64,000 bases of DNA from an uncultured Lachnospiraceae bacterium. GTDB taxonomy: Bacteria > Bacillota > Clostridia > Lachnospirales > Lachnospiraceae. Under the pieces are notes generated by a model. That model worked only from the letters and a program-made list of their open reading frames with translations. It was not told where the DNA came from and made no database searches. This document shows positions 16,867-25,407 of this stretch, one piece after another. The stretch covers positions 248,001-312,000 of the forward strand of contig CAJTPS010000001.1 of the NCBI GenBank assembly GCA_910578555.1, written 5' to 3'. The translations under genes and the position numbers were made by a program. Every line of letters begins with the position of its first letter. Position 1 is the stretch's first letter.

Positions 16867-17517
16867 ATGCTTGAAACAATGGAGAACTTTTTTGCGGCTC
16901 GTCTGCAAGGGTATGATGAGCACATGAAAACTGAAATAGAGGGGGCGAAGGAGTTTTATTGTTATACGGCTTCTTTATTACCCCGGCAGCAAGGCGCCAG
17001 GATTCTTGACCTCGGGTGCGGAACCGGTCTGGAATTAGAAGAAATTTTTTTACTGAACCATGGCGCCGCTATAACCGGAATTGATCTGTCGGCCGATATG
17101 CTGCAGGAACTCAGAAGGAAATTTGCCGATAAGGAGCTTACACTGATACACGGCTCATACTTTGATGAGCCGTTAGGGGTAGAGAAGTATCATGCCGCCG
17201 TATCTGTAGAATCGCTTCACCATTTTCCGGCGGTGCAGAAAGAAGCGTTGTACTGCAGACTGCGTGCGGCGCTTATGGAAAACGGATACTTTGTTCTGAC
17301 AGATTACTTCGCAGAGTCTGAGGCATTGGAACTGGAATACTTTGATAACCTGAAAAAACTGAAGCAGGAACAGGGATTGGCAGACGATGAATTTTATCAT
17401 TACGATACGCCGCTGACGGTTGATCATGAGCGGGAGGTGTTACTGCAGGCGGGTTTTTCAGACGTGTGCATCATGAAGAAATGGGGAGCAGCCTATACAT
17501 TGCTGGCGAAGCGGTAA
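16867..17517 (+). CDS. Class I SAM-dependent methyltransferase
   Basis: A 216-residue Rossmann-fold methyltransferase with motif I ILDLGCGTGLELEE near residue 46, the acidic motif II GIDLSADML, and the later VSVESLHHF. It resembles small-molecule methyltransferases; the acceptor is unknown. The start ATG follows GAGGAGC. It lies directly behind the metallohydrolase gene and converges on a leftward GNAT gene; a bidirectional hairpin lies between them. Confidence 0.85.
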   Translation: MLETMENFFAARLQGYDEHMKTEIEGAKEFYCYTASLLPRQQGARILDLGCGTGLELEEIFLLNHGAAITGIDLSADMLQELRRKFADKELTLIHGSYFDEPLGVEKYHAAVSVESLHHFPAVQKEALYCRLRAALMENGYFVLTDYFAESEALELEYFDNLKKLKQEQGLADDEFYHYDTPLTVDHEREVLLQAGFSDVCIMKKWGAAYTLLAKR

Positions 17518-17591
17518 ATGGGCCGCCGGTCGAAAGTGTATCAGAATAATTTTCGGTTCATCGGGTAGATCGCAGGGCATTTAAGCGTCGT

Positions 17592-17652
17592 GAAAAGAAT
17601 GCCGTTCCCTGAGTGGTTTGTCAAACCGGTTTCTGGCAACGGCATGGTTTTC
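17592..17652. terminator. Bidirectional terminator-like hairpin between convergent genes
   Basis: ATGCCGTT (17599-17606) and AACGGCAT (17638-17645) pair, flanked by GAAAA and TTTTC that extend the stem across a 2-nt mismatch. The inner GGTTTGTCAAACC is a further hairpin. A-tract before and T-tract after make it usable from both strands, fitting its place between two converging genes. Confidence 0.55.
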
Positions 17653-17684
17653 AGAGCAGGATAAGTACAAAGATGGGTATGAAG

Positions 17685-18353
17685 TCAATCGGAAGATTTT
17701 GACAGGACATAATAATCCTTATATTCTTTTCCGTCATCGCCGCCGGTGAGAACCTCTTCTGACAGCGTAAAGCCCAGCTTTTCGACTGCGGCTTTGCGCT
17801 CTGCGGCAAAGGGCGGCACCTTGGTCGCCGCCATCCGGCTGCCGAACATCTCACAGGTCTGCGGCACGATCAGGGACAGTATTTCATAGATACTGTCAGC
17901 GCGTTCATAATCGCTCCTCAAGTCGAGGCGCAGGAGCGCACAGTGATTAAAATAATCTTCTGCCTCTCGGTTAAATAATTCGATCGTCCCGATCGCCGTG
18001 CCTTCTGCGTTTCGGGCCGTCGAATCCGCAGAGTCTGGGGTATTGTCCTCCTGCCGGGTTCCCGAATTTGCGGAGTCCGGCGCACTGTCCGGGCGGATTG
18101 CTTTTTTGTCAACGATCACCCAGCGGATAAACCACCCTTCGTCGTGCGCCTGACACCAGAAATCCACGGCGCCCTGCATACGCTCTAAAGTGGTGTAGTG
18201 GAAATCGTCGCCGTGGCAGTTGTCGCCATTGAAGAAAGGTACGGCTTTCTCGTCGGAATACACGAGAAGCAGATCCTGCGTGTCTGCGGGCGCGATCAGT
18301 CTCAGCAGATAGTTTTCGTTTTCAAATACGGGACATGTTTCGTATGGGTTCAT
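17685..18353 (-). CDS. GNAT-family N-acetyltransferase with a low-complexity insert
   Basis: The 222-residue protein starts MNPYETCPVFENENYLLRL and resembles GNAT acetyltransferases of the RimJ type. Residues about 87-117 are a hydrophilic insert with two PDSA-type repeats, between the strand WFIRWVIVDKK and the strand GTIELF. The insert keeps the reading frame and probably forms a disordered loop. The corresponding DNA (18003-18095) contains two similar segments around GCGGAGTC and GCAGAGTC. The WYL regulator gene upstream (18567-19478) is oriented the same way, 213 nt away. Confidence 0.8.
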   Translation of the reverse strand: MNPYETCPVFENENYLLRLIAPADTQDLLLVYSDEKAVPFFNGDNCHGDDFHYTTLERMQGAVDFWCQAHDEGWFIRWVIVDKKAIRPDSAPDSANSGTRQEDNTPDSADSTARNAEGTAIGTIELFNREAEDYFNHCALLRLDLRSDYERADSIYEILSLIVPQTCEMFGSRMAATKVPPFAAERKAAVEKLGFTLSEEVLTGGDDGKEYKDYYVLSKSSD

Positions 18354-18443
18354 AATAATCTCCTTTTCTGTGTCGGTTTGAATCGTTGCGATTACAGTGT
18401 ATCATTCTATATACGACAACAGCGTGTCGTAAATATATTTTTT

Positions 18444-18572
18444 GTATATTCAAATTTCCCCGGCAAAATTAATCTATAAGAAATTTATTGTATATTCGAG
18501 TTCGCAAAGTTAATCTCGAAGAGATTTGCAGTATATTTGAGTTTGCGAAATTAAACTTGAAGTGATTCACTT
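18444..18572. repeat. Degenerate tandem copies of the GAA-hairpin element
   Basis: Three imperfect units begin GTATATTCAAAT (18444), GTATATTCGAGTTCGC (18490) and GTATATTTGAGTTTGC (18531), 46 and 41 bp apart. The middle unit shares TTCGAGTTCGC and TTAATCTCG with the 65-bp array at 52478. Positions overlap the last bases of the WYL regulator gene. Confidence 0.55.
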
Positions 18573-19478
18573 CTGGTACACCGCAACAATTTCTTCTGCG
18601 GCCGTAAGCAGCCGCTTTCTAATTTTCTCAGGAGAGACCACTTCGACACTGCCGCCCAGCGATAACAGCGTTCCGAGCCAGAACTGCTCGTTCTCGACCA
18701 CGGTCGCTTTGATCAACGCGCCGCCGTCTTCAAGCGCTTCTGCTACGTGCCCCTTCAGATATTCGATGATACGTGTCTTCGCGGGCTCTTTGCATTTGAG
18801 GAGGATTTCCGTGTATTGGCGGGAATCCGTGCGGTCGATCATCTGCAGGATAGTGTCTGCATTTACATGTACTCTGGTAAGAGGGATATCGGTTATATGT
18901 ATATCATTCATCCGCACGAGCTTGTAGGTGCGGTAATCCGCTCTGACCTTTGAATAGGCCAGCAGATACCACGCGTACCACCGGTAGATGACGGCGATCG
19001 GTTCCACGGTATGGGAACGGGTCTCCTGGTTATTATTCGTATAAGTAAACTCCACGGCACGTTTTTCTTTTACGGCGGTCTGCAGTAACTGCAAAGTGTG
19101 CGGCACGGTTTCCTGTAAAACCGAAAAATCCAGAATAATTCCGTTATCGTCCGGGCGCTGGGCATGAACGATTTTCTCTAATGTATGTCTGGCTCCGGGG
19201 TCAGCGGTCGCCGAGATCAGGCCTTGAAGTGCGGTACGGATATTAGAATAATCGTCCGGGGTGGCAAAACCTTTCTCCAGCCTGTAACGTTCGGATATTT
19301 CATAGCCGCCTGCAGCGCCCGCTGTTGCGATGACCGGGATTCCCGCCAGACACAGAGAGTCTATGTCCCGCTGTATGGTCCGCAGGGATACTTCGAAATG
19401 GTTGGCGAGTTCGCTTGCGGATGTTTTTCCGTGATTTAGAAGATACAGGGTGATGGCGTACAGGCGGTCGATTTTCAT
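18567..19478 (-). CDS. WYL-domain transcriptional regulator
   Basis: The 303-residue protein shares with the gene at 12882 the N-terminal HTH (SASELANHFEVSLRTIQRDID, about 15-36) and the WYL domain (about 130-205, EFTYTNNNQETRSHTVEPIA). It is leftward and followed by the GNAT gene. The start ATG at 19478 is followed directly by KIDRLYAITLYLLN, typical of this family. The effector and targets are unknown. Confidence 0.85.
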   Translation of the reverse strand: MKIDRLYAITLYLLNHGKTSASELANHFEVSLRTIQRDIDSLCLAGIPVIATAGAAGGYEISERYRLEKGFATPDDYSNIRTALQGLISATADPGARHTLEKIVHAQRPDDNGIILDFSVLQETVPHTLQLLQTAVKEKRAVEFTYTNNNQETRSHTVEPIAVIYRWYAWYLLAYSKVRADYRTYKLVRMNDIHITDIPLTRVHVNADTILQMIDRTDSRQYTEILLKCKEPAKTRIIEYLKGHVAEALEDGGALIKATVVENEQFWLGTLLSLGGSVEVVSPEKIRKRLLTAAEEIVAVYQK

Positions 19479-19562
19479 GGATTATCCTTTCTGCAGATAT
19501 CACAGGAACAGTACATTACGGGCGGGGAGCAAGGGGTGATCTTGTGAATCCGTCCGGGGTGC

Positions 19563-20630
19563 TCACCCGCGCAGCTTCCGGTACTCTTTTGGCGTAACAC
19601 CGTACTTTTCTTTGAACAGCGCATAGAAGTGGGTGCGGTTCGTGAATTTGAGCCGTGCGGCGATGGCGCTGACGGATTCGTCGGTTTCTGTCAGGCACTG
19701 CGCCACCTTTTTCAGACAGAATGTCATGCCGTAGTCGTAGAGACACAGACCGGTGTATCTGTGCACGATGCGGTTCAAGTAATCGCCGCTGTAATTGAGG
19801 TACTGCTCTAACTCGGTACGCGTCATGCGTCCGTCGCTTTCTTCGAAGAGCCGCGTGATGCGGGAGAAGAGCAGGAAGTCGCTGCTCGTGTCCAGACGGA
19901 TATCGGTACAGTGATAGAACTGTGACGAGGACAGGTCAGCCAGCAGGGCACAGAGCAGTCCGCGGATCTGATAGTACGCGCCGAATTTCGGATACAGAAG
20001 CGTGTGCACGATCTCTTCACTCATGGCATGCAGATGATCCGTGATCTGATGGTTCTGGTAGGAAGGAATAAAGTCAAGGTATGCACGCTTGCCGGGGGTC
20101 TTCAGATCATCGGTGATGAAATGATAAATCGGGCTTTCACAGATTGCTTTTTCACCCGGAAAAGGTGAACCCTGAACAGAATCAAACAGTCCGACCATAA
20201 AATCAGGCGACAGACCGATATACAGAATCTTACAGTCTGACTGATAATGTTCCAGATGGCGCAGGCTCCTGTTGATCAGGCAGCAGGAGCCTGCCGTATA
20301 CAGATAGTCTTTTCCCTCTATTCTCTGAACAAGACTTCCTTCCAGCACGACTACAAATTCAAAGAAATCATGGTAGTGCGGCGCATTCTTTGCGTAGGAA
20401 TAATTCTTTACGGCGAGAGACTCCTGATACAGGACAGCTTTCTCGAAGGACAGTGTGACTACATTCACATACCCCTCCGGTCCGGATGCATCGCAGCATT
20501 CCAGCGTGACCTGAAAGGGGACATTCATACTGTAAAAGCGGCCGAAGTCGCTTTCACCGTTCTGGATGTTAATAGAGGAGTTACGGCTGTCTAAAGATTC
20601 CCGCATGTCGGGGGTGGTATATTTTTCCAT
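19563..20630 (-). CDS. AraC-family transcriptional regulator
   Basis: A 355-residue regulator. The N-terminal half contains a cupin-like ligand region with the conserved HYHDFFEFVVVLEG segment. The C-terminal 100 residues are two HTH motifs (DESVSAIAARLKFTNRTHFY and the YGVTPKEYRKLRG end). The first ATG of the family-like region is 20630; an upstream extension to 20795 is unlike the family. The spacing to GGAG is long (12 bases), so the start is uncertain. It is divergent from the GH53 galactanase genes and probably regulates them. Confidence 0.85.
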   Translation of the reverse strand: MEKYTTPDMRESLDSRNSSINIQNGESDFGRFYSMNVPFQVTLECCDASGPEGYVNVVTLSFEKAVLYQESLAVKNYSYAKNAPHYHDFFEFVVVLEGSLVQRIEGKDYLYTAGSCCLINRSLRHLEHYQSDCKILYIGLSPDFMVGLFDSVQGSPFPGEKAICESPIYHFITDDLKTPGKRAYLDFIPSYQNHQITDHLHAMSEEIVHTLLYPKFGAYYQIRGLLCALLADLSSSQFYHCTDIRLDTSSDFLLFSRITRLFEESDGRMTRTELEQYLNYSGDYLNRIVHRYTGLCLYDYGMTFCLKKVAQCLTETDESVSAIAARLKFTNRTHFYALFKEKYGVTPKEYRKLRG

Positions 20631-20746
20631 AAGAGTAAGATTCTCCGCTTCCGTCGCACCGGACGGTCCCTGACAGGTCTGCCCGCGGCAATGTTGTATA
20701 TTCCCGAATATGATACAAATATGTGCTTTAAAATCGGTTTGCGATA

Positions 20747-20776
20747 TTGTGCATACCAATACAGGTTTCCTATAAT
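20747..20776 (+). promoter_or_regulatory. Sigma-A promoter of the GH53 genes
   Basis: TTGTGC (20747-20752), 18-base spacer, perfect TATAAT (20771-20776). It lies in the region shared with the divergent AraC gene, giving a leader of about 134 nt before the galactanase start. Confidence 0.55.
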
Positions 20777-20916
20777 GAATAATGACTAAAGTCAATTTTA
20801 ATTATAGGGAAGAACAGTGTAAAAGTAAAGTCGGTAGAAATGTGTATCCGCACTTATGCCGGGTGCGGGATAATGGTATCAGAGGCTGTGCGGGTGTTGT
20901 ATCGGAAGGAGGCGCT

Positions 20917-21945
20917 ATGTCACGGGATTTTATATATGGCGCGGATCTCGGCTGGGTAAGTCAGTTAGAATCACAGGGTGTCTGCTGGATTGATGAAAAC
21001 GGCAACCAGACAGATCCGGTCGCAGCGCTAAAGGACATGGGAGCCAATGCTGTGCGGCTGCGGGTTTTTGTAAATCCGCCGAAGGAGGCTTTCTGGCGGA
21101 AGCCGGAGAGAGAGCTTGCAGGCGGGATGACCGGCGGCGAGGAATGTATGCTCGGCTTCTGTGATAAAGAGAGTGTACTTACGATGGCGGCCAGAGTAAA
21201 GCAGCAGAATATGAAGCTTATGCTGGATCTTCATTACAGCGATCATTTTGCAGACCCGGTATTTCAGGATATTCCTGCGGCGTGGGAGAACGATGACTTC
21301 GAGAAGATGTGTAAGCGGGTGGCGCAGCATACCGAAGAGGTATTGCAGCTTATGAAAGCACATGACATCTGTCCGGACTGGGTGCAGGTGGGAAATGAGG
21401 TTGAGTCAGGGATCTTGCTTCCGGCAGGGAGCTTTGCGGAACAGCCGGAACAGCTTGTGACCTTACTAAACGAGGGGTACAGGGCGGTTAAGGCATGCTG
21501 TCCGTCGTGTCTTGTCGTAACGCATGTCAACTGCGGAACGGATTACCGCCGATGTGAGCGGTTCTATGACACATTCTTCGCATACGGGGGACAGACGGAT
21601 CTGATAGGACTTTCCTATTATCCGTATTGGACGAAGGTCGAACATGATGAGCAGAAACTGCAGGAGACACTGACCGGACTTGCGGGGAAGTATCGTAAGC
21701 CTGTACTGCTGAGTGAGATCGGCGGACCGGAGAACGAGGCGGAGGAAACATATCAGCTTCTGTGCAGCGTGGTGCGCGCGGTCAAGGCGGTACCGGATGG
21801 ACAGGGACTCGGACTTTTCTACTGGGAGCCTGAGGTGGGAGCCGATCTGCTGCCGGATCATTATATTCTGGGCGCTGCGGTGACGGCAGGAGAGAACCGG
21901 CTGCGGTTTACGAAAGCGATGAGCGCATATGCCGACAGCAGGTGA
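20917..21945 (+). CDS. GH53 endo-beta-1,4-galactanase, cytoplasmic form
   Basis: The 342-residue TIM-barrel enzyme has the GH53 catalytic pair: acid/base E161 in QVGNEVESG and nucleophile E267 in LLSEIGGP. GH53 enzymes cleave beta-1,4-galactan of pectin side chains. There is no signal peptide, so it should act on imported oligosaccharides. The frame is open from 20782, but the ATG at 20917 has GGAGG 6 bases before it and MSRDFIYGADLGWV matches the usual start. It is directly followed (157 nt) by a secreted GH53 paralogue on the same strand. Confidence 0.9.
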   Translation: MSRDFIYGADLGWVSQLESQGVCWIDENGNQTDPVAALKDMGANAVRLRVFVNPPKEAFWRKPERELAGGMTGGEECMLGFCDKESVLTMAARVKQQNMKLMLDLHYSDHFADPVFQDIPAAWENDDFEKMCKRVAQHTEEVLQLMKAHDICPDWVQVGNEVESGILLPAGSFAEQPEQLVTLLNEGYRAVKACCPSCLVVTHVNCGTDYRRCERFYDTFFAYGGQTDLIGLSYYPYWTKVEHDEQKLQETLTGLAGKYRKPVLLSEIGGPENEAEETYQLLCSVVRAVKAVPDGQGLGLFYWEPEVGADLLPDHYILGAAVTAGENRLRFTKAMSAYADSR

Positions 21946-22102
21946 CAGGATCTGTGACGGAATAGGAAAGTGTATTTCGGCGGCGTGAACTTTGTAATTC
22001 GGCGCCTGTTCCGACGTCATGCGGTAAGCGTGCGGCGGCATGGCGGGAGTGGAGTAAGGGTGCTGACAGATATATTACTTATAAGATGGGAGGACTATTA
22101 CT

Positions 22103-24205
22103 ATGAAAAGACGTTACATGAAATTACTGGCTCTGTGTCTCAGTGTCAGTCTCGGCGTCTCAGCATTGACAGGCTGCGGAGCAGATAATGCCGACAAGGC
22201 TGCGCCTGCTGCGGAGGCGGAGGAAGTGCAGGAAACACCGGAAACACAGGAGCCGGAGGAGACAGAAGAGACAGAAACGGCGCAGACGCCCAAGGAGCCG
22301 GCGGTTATAGAAGCAACATCATTTCCGCTGCCGGACGGACCGGAAGAGTCCGAGATCTATATAGAGCCGATTCCGGATATTTCCGATGATTTTATCCGCG
22401 GTATGGACGCATCCGCCGTACTCGTGGAAGAGAACAGCGGCGTGAAATACTATAATTATGAAGGCGAGGAGCAGGATGTCTTCATGACACTGGCACAGTC
22501 CGGCGTAAATTATATCCGTATCCGGGTCTGGAACGATCCTTACGACGAGAACGGCAACGGATACGGCGGCGGTAACAATGATGTGCCGACGGCCATTGAA
22601 CTTGGCAAACGCGCGACGAAGTATGGCATGAAGGTATGCATTGATTTCCACTACTCTGATTTCTGGGCGGACCCGAAGAGACAGCATGCGCCCAAGGCGT
22701 GGGAAGGCATGAGCATTGAGGAAAAGAGCGATGCGCTCTATGAATTTACGAAAGACAGTCTGACACAGATACTCGATGCCGGCGTGGACGTAGGCATGGT
22801 GCAGATCGGCAATGAGATCAATAACGGCATGTCCGGCGAATCGTTCCTTCCGAATGTTTCGACTCTCTTAAGTGCCGGGAGCCGCGGCGTCCGTGAAACA
22901 GCGGAAGCTTACGGCAAGGATATTCAGATCGTGGTACATTACACCAACATCGAGGATAACGGACAGATCGACGGGCTTGTTTCCAACCTGAAGAATATGG
23001 AAGTGGATTATGATATTCTCGGTTTATCCTACTATCCGTTCTGGGATGGTACGAATGAGAATATGCAGGCGGTTGCCAGACATATTCAGGATACATACGG
23101 TAAGCAGGTGGTAATTGCAGAGACATCTTATGCTTACACGACGGAGGACGGCGACGGTACTGAGAACAGCTTCGACGGTATTGACGGTGCGGTTGAGGGG
23201 TACGCCGCTACCGTGCAGAGCCAGGCGACTATGATCCGTGATGTCTGCGAGGCGGCGCATGAAGCGAATGTACTCGGCATTTTCTACTGGGAAGGAACCT
23301 GGATTCCGGTAGGCAAAGCGACGGAAGATAATTCTCCGATCTGGGAGAAATACGGAAGCGGCTGGGCAAGCAGCTACGCGTCGGATTATGATCCGGATGA
23401 TGCAGGACTCTATTACGGCGGCTGCTCGTGGGATAATCAGGCGATGTTCGATTTTGAGGGACATCCGCTGGCTTCCCTGAATGTATTTAAGTATTTAAAG
23501 CATGGTTCGACAGCGCCTCTTGCTGTGGATTCCGTTCCGGATGTCAGTGTTTCGTGCGGTGTGGGCAGTGAACTGGAACTTCCCGAGACAATTGACGTAA
23601 TCTATAATGACCGCTCGGCGAATAAACAGGAGACTGTTACGTGGGATGAAGCGCAGGCTGCCGCAATCGATACGAGTGTCGGCGGCGAATATGAAGTGAC
23701 CGGTACATTGGCGGATGGCACGGCTGTAACCGCATATATAGAGGTTGTCATGCTCAACTACGTGCAGAATCCGAGCTTTGAAGATGCGGATACTTCCATG
23801 TGGAAGGTGACGTATGAAGGGGATGATAATCCAACCGGCTTCCAGCAGAAGGCGGACGATGCACATACAGGAGAAATGGCATTCCACTTCTGGTCGGAAG
23901 ACTCTGATATGGATTTCTCGATTGAGCAGGAACTGACGGATTTAGAGCCGGGCACTTATCAGCTGACTGCTTATGCGCAGGGCGGCGACGTGTCGGACGA
24001 CTGCGAGATGGAATTATATGCGATTGCCGGCGGCGAAGAGATGACAGAGCCCTTCATGGTAACGACATGGGCGGCATGGCAGGAGCCTACGATTCCGGAG
24101 ATCAAGGTTACGGACGGCAAACTTACGATCGGTGTGCGCATGAAGTGTAACAAGAAGAGCTGGGGAACTGTAGACGATTTCACATTGAATAAGATTTCCG
24201 ATTAG
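22103..24205 (+). CDS. GH53 endo-beta-1,4-galactanase lipoprotein with C-terminal binding domains
   Basis: The 700 residues start with a lipoprotein signal (LTGC, lipidated C25) and an acidic linker to about residue 80. The GH53 domain (about 95-465) carries acid/base E238 in QIGNEINNG and nucleophile E340 in VIAETSYAY. Next come an Ig-like segment (about 470-550) and a C-terminal beta-sandwich (about 555-700) that I tentatively match to CBM61, a beta-1,4-galactan-binding module known from GH53 proteins. The enzyme would sit on the cell surface and supply galacto-oligosaccharides to the cytoplasmic paralogue. A terminator follows at 24261. Confidence 0.9.
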   Translation: MKRRYMKLLALCLSVSLGVSALTGCGADNADKAAPAAEAEEVQETPETQEPEETEETETAQTPKEPAVIEATSFPLPDGPEESEIYIEPIPDISDDFIRGMDASAVLVEENSGVKYYNYEGEEQDVFMTLAQSGVNYIRIRVWNDPYDENGNGYGGGNNDVPTAIELGKRATKYGMKVCIDFHYSDFWADPKRQHAPKAWEGMSIEEKSDALYEFTKDSLTQILDAGVDVGMVQIGNEINNGMSGESFLPNVSTLLSAGSRGVRETAEAYGKDIQIVVHYTNIEDNGQIDGLVSNLKNMEVDYDILGLSYYPFWDGTNENMQAVARHIQDTYGKQVVIAETSYAYTTEDGDGTENSFDGIDGAVEGYAATVQSQATMIRDVCEAAHEANVLGIFYWEGTWIPVGKATEDNSPIWEKYGSGWASSYASDYDPDDAGLYYGGCSWDNQAMFDFEGHPLASLNVFKYLKHGSTAPLAVDSVPDVSVSCGVGSELELPETIDVIYNDRSANKQETVTWDEAQAAAIDTSVGGEYEVTGTLADGTAVTAYIEVVMLNYVQNPSFEDADTSMWKVTYEGDDNPTGFQQKADDAHTGEMAFHFWSEDSDMDFSIEQELTDLEPGTYQLTAYAQGGDVSDDCEMELYAIAGGEEMTEPFMVTTWAAWQEPTIPEIKVTDGKLTIGVRMKCNKKSWGTVDDFTLNKISD

Positions 24206-24260
24206 GGATTCGTACAGACAGGACGATATTTTCTCCCTTTAAGTTAAGAGTATATTCTAT

Positions 24261-24307
24261 AAAAAGCATAGCAGGACTGCATGGAAGCGGCTCCTGCTAT
24301 ACTTTTT
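24261..24307 (+). terminator. Intrinsic terminator after the GH53 lipoprotein gene
   Basis: Left arm 24261-24276 (AAAAAGCATAGCAGGA) pairs with right arm 24292-24307 (TCCTGCTATACTTTTT), one mismatch, T-run at the end. A clear Rho-independent terminator. Confidence 0.85.
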
Positions 24308-24350
24308 CTGGAAATATTCCGATCGGGTCCGCGAGGCAAAGTCCTTTTTT

Positions 24351-24436
24351 TATGGTATAGGAAATTCCGCGGCTTCTTTCGAGCCCGCGAAGCGGGACTC
24401 GCAATCGAGCGCAGCTCGATTTTTTATCTGAAAATA
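24351..24436 (+). repeat. Dispersed GAA-hairpin element, copy B
   Basis: Opens with TATGGTATAGGAAATT immediately after a T-run. Hairpin 1 pairs GAGCCCGC with GCGGGACTC around a GAA loop. Hairpin 2 (ATCGAG/CTCGAT) is followed by six Ts, so the element itself resembles a terminator. Confidence 0.7.
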
Positions 24437-24437
24437 C

Positions 24438-24466
24438 TTGACAGTATGCAATAGATGATATATGAT
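24438..24466 (+). promoter_or_regulatory. Strong sigma-A promoter of the small-ORF unit
   Basis: Perfect TTGACA (24438-24443), 17-base spacer, TATGAT (24461-24466). Transcription should start near 24473, leaving a leader of about 155 nt before the small ORF. Confidence 0.85.
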
Positions 24467-24517
24467 AAATCCGACAATGGTAATCAATTAACCGTATATT
24501 CGAACGTTTAGGCAATT

Positions 24518-24605
24518 TCTGCCGCTTTACTCACAATCATAATCAAACAGCGGCAGAGGCGAATACGTTGATACGTAATGTTCCGTGGTGTAATAACCTC
24601 TGCCG
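24518..24605 (+). promoter_or_regulatory. Structured leader with three mutually exclusive pairing segments
   Basis: Segment A TCTGCCGCT (24518-24526) is the exact complement of AGCGGCAGA (24549-24557). CGGCAGAGG (24551-24559) within the same segment is the exact complement of segment C CCTCTGCCG (24597-24605). B can therefore pair with A or with C, not with both. This is the layout of an attenuator or riboswitch. The leader does not match any riboswitch class that I can recognise by eye. Confidence 0.6.
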
Positions 24606-24628
24606 GGCGAGAAGAAGGAGGACACAAC

Positions 24629-24754
24629 ATGGGACAGTCATTACGAAGAGAGGATTTATTTATGGGAACAGACGGAAAGAAGATTTATACGGTGGCGGAC
24701 ATCTATGAAGACCTGCTCCTTGACTTTAAAGAATTTGTTTCGCAGGCATGGTAG
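24629..24754 (+). CDS. Small protein of unknown function, 41 residues
   Basis: ATG 24629 has an excellent ribosome-binding site, AAGGAGG, 7 bases upstream. The 41-residue product begins MGQSLRREDLFMGTDGKK and ends VSQAW. The C-terminal half is acidic and amphipathic (VADIYEDLLLDFKEF), compatible with a single helix, and there is no signal peptide or cysteine. Promoter, structured leader, ORF and strong terminator together cover 24438-24821, so it is a complete single-gene unit. I do not recognise a family. It could be a regulatory peptide, a leader peptide or a dual-function RNA. The ECF sigma gene follows beyond the terminator. Confidence 0.65.
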   Translation: MGQSLRREDLFMGTDGKKIYTVADIYEDLLLDFKEFVSQAW

Positions 24755-24765
24755 ATATGCCAGAC

Positions 24766-24820
24766 TCCCACTCAGGAGGATAAGCTGATGGTAAAACTTA
24801 TCTTCCGGGTGGGATTTTTT
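24766..24820 (+). terminator. Strong intrinsic terminator behind the small ORF
   Basis: Outer stem TCCCAC (24766-24771) with GTGGGA (24809-24814); inner 10-bp stem GGAGGATAAG (24775-24784) with CTTATCTTCC (24797-24806); six Ts at 24815-24820. The arms lie downstream of the small-ORF stop. Confidence 0.9.
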
Positions 24821-24936
24821 TGACTTTTTATCTGCGTCAATCGTTATACAGGATAGAGAGGATGTTATATATAAGGTTTTGTGTAACAGTTTTGCTCCGT
24901 TATAAAGATGGCAGGTTGTGCGAGGGAGGTGGTTCT

Positions 24937-25407
24937 GTGCTTGAGAAAATCATACGGAAGTATTATGACGAGATCTTTCGCTACTGTTATCATCATGTGG
25001 ACAGCCGTGCCGCGGCGGAGGACCTGTGTCAGGATACTTTTGTAAGCTTTATCGAGCACTATCAGGAATACCGCCACATGGGCAAGACCAGAAATTATCT
25101 CTACACGATCGCCGGGAATAAATGCCGTGATTATTACAGGAAAAAGACACCTCTCTTTATGGCGGAAGTCCCGGAACAGGAGACAGAGCAGCACATAGAG
25201 GAGGCAGTGATTATTAAACAAATGGTCAAGAGCCTGCCGGAAGCATTCCGGGAGGCGGTTGTGCTGCGGTATTTCCAGAACATGAGATATCAGGATATGG
25301 CGACGGTTCTCGGAATCAGCCTGTCTCTGACGAAATACCGGGTGAAAAAAGGGCTGGAGCTGTTAGCTGCGATGGAAGGAGGCGCTTATGGGACGAAGAG
25401 AGATTGA
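24937..25407 (+). CDS. ECF-type RNA polymerase sigma factor
   Basis: A 156-residue sigma factor. Region 2 has FRYCYHHVDSRAAAEDLCQD (near 15-35); region 4 carries the HTH MRYQDMATVLGISLSLTKYR near residue 120. A GTG at 24937 with GGGAGGTGG upstream is preferred; an extension to 24820 would run into the terminator. The stop overlaps the next gene, a membrane protein, by 20 bases. With ABC genes behind it, this resembles a sigma-controlled transport cluster. Confidence 0.9.
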   Translation: MLEKIIRKYYDEIFRYCYHHVDSRAAAEDLCQDTFVSFIEHYQEYRHMGKTRNYLYTIAGNKCRDYYRKKTPLFMAEVPEQETEQHIEEAVIIKQMVKSLPEAFREAVVLRYFQNMRYQDMATVLGISLSLTKYRVKKGLELLAAMEGGAYGTKRD

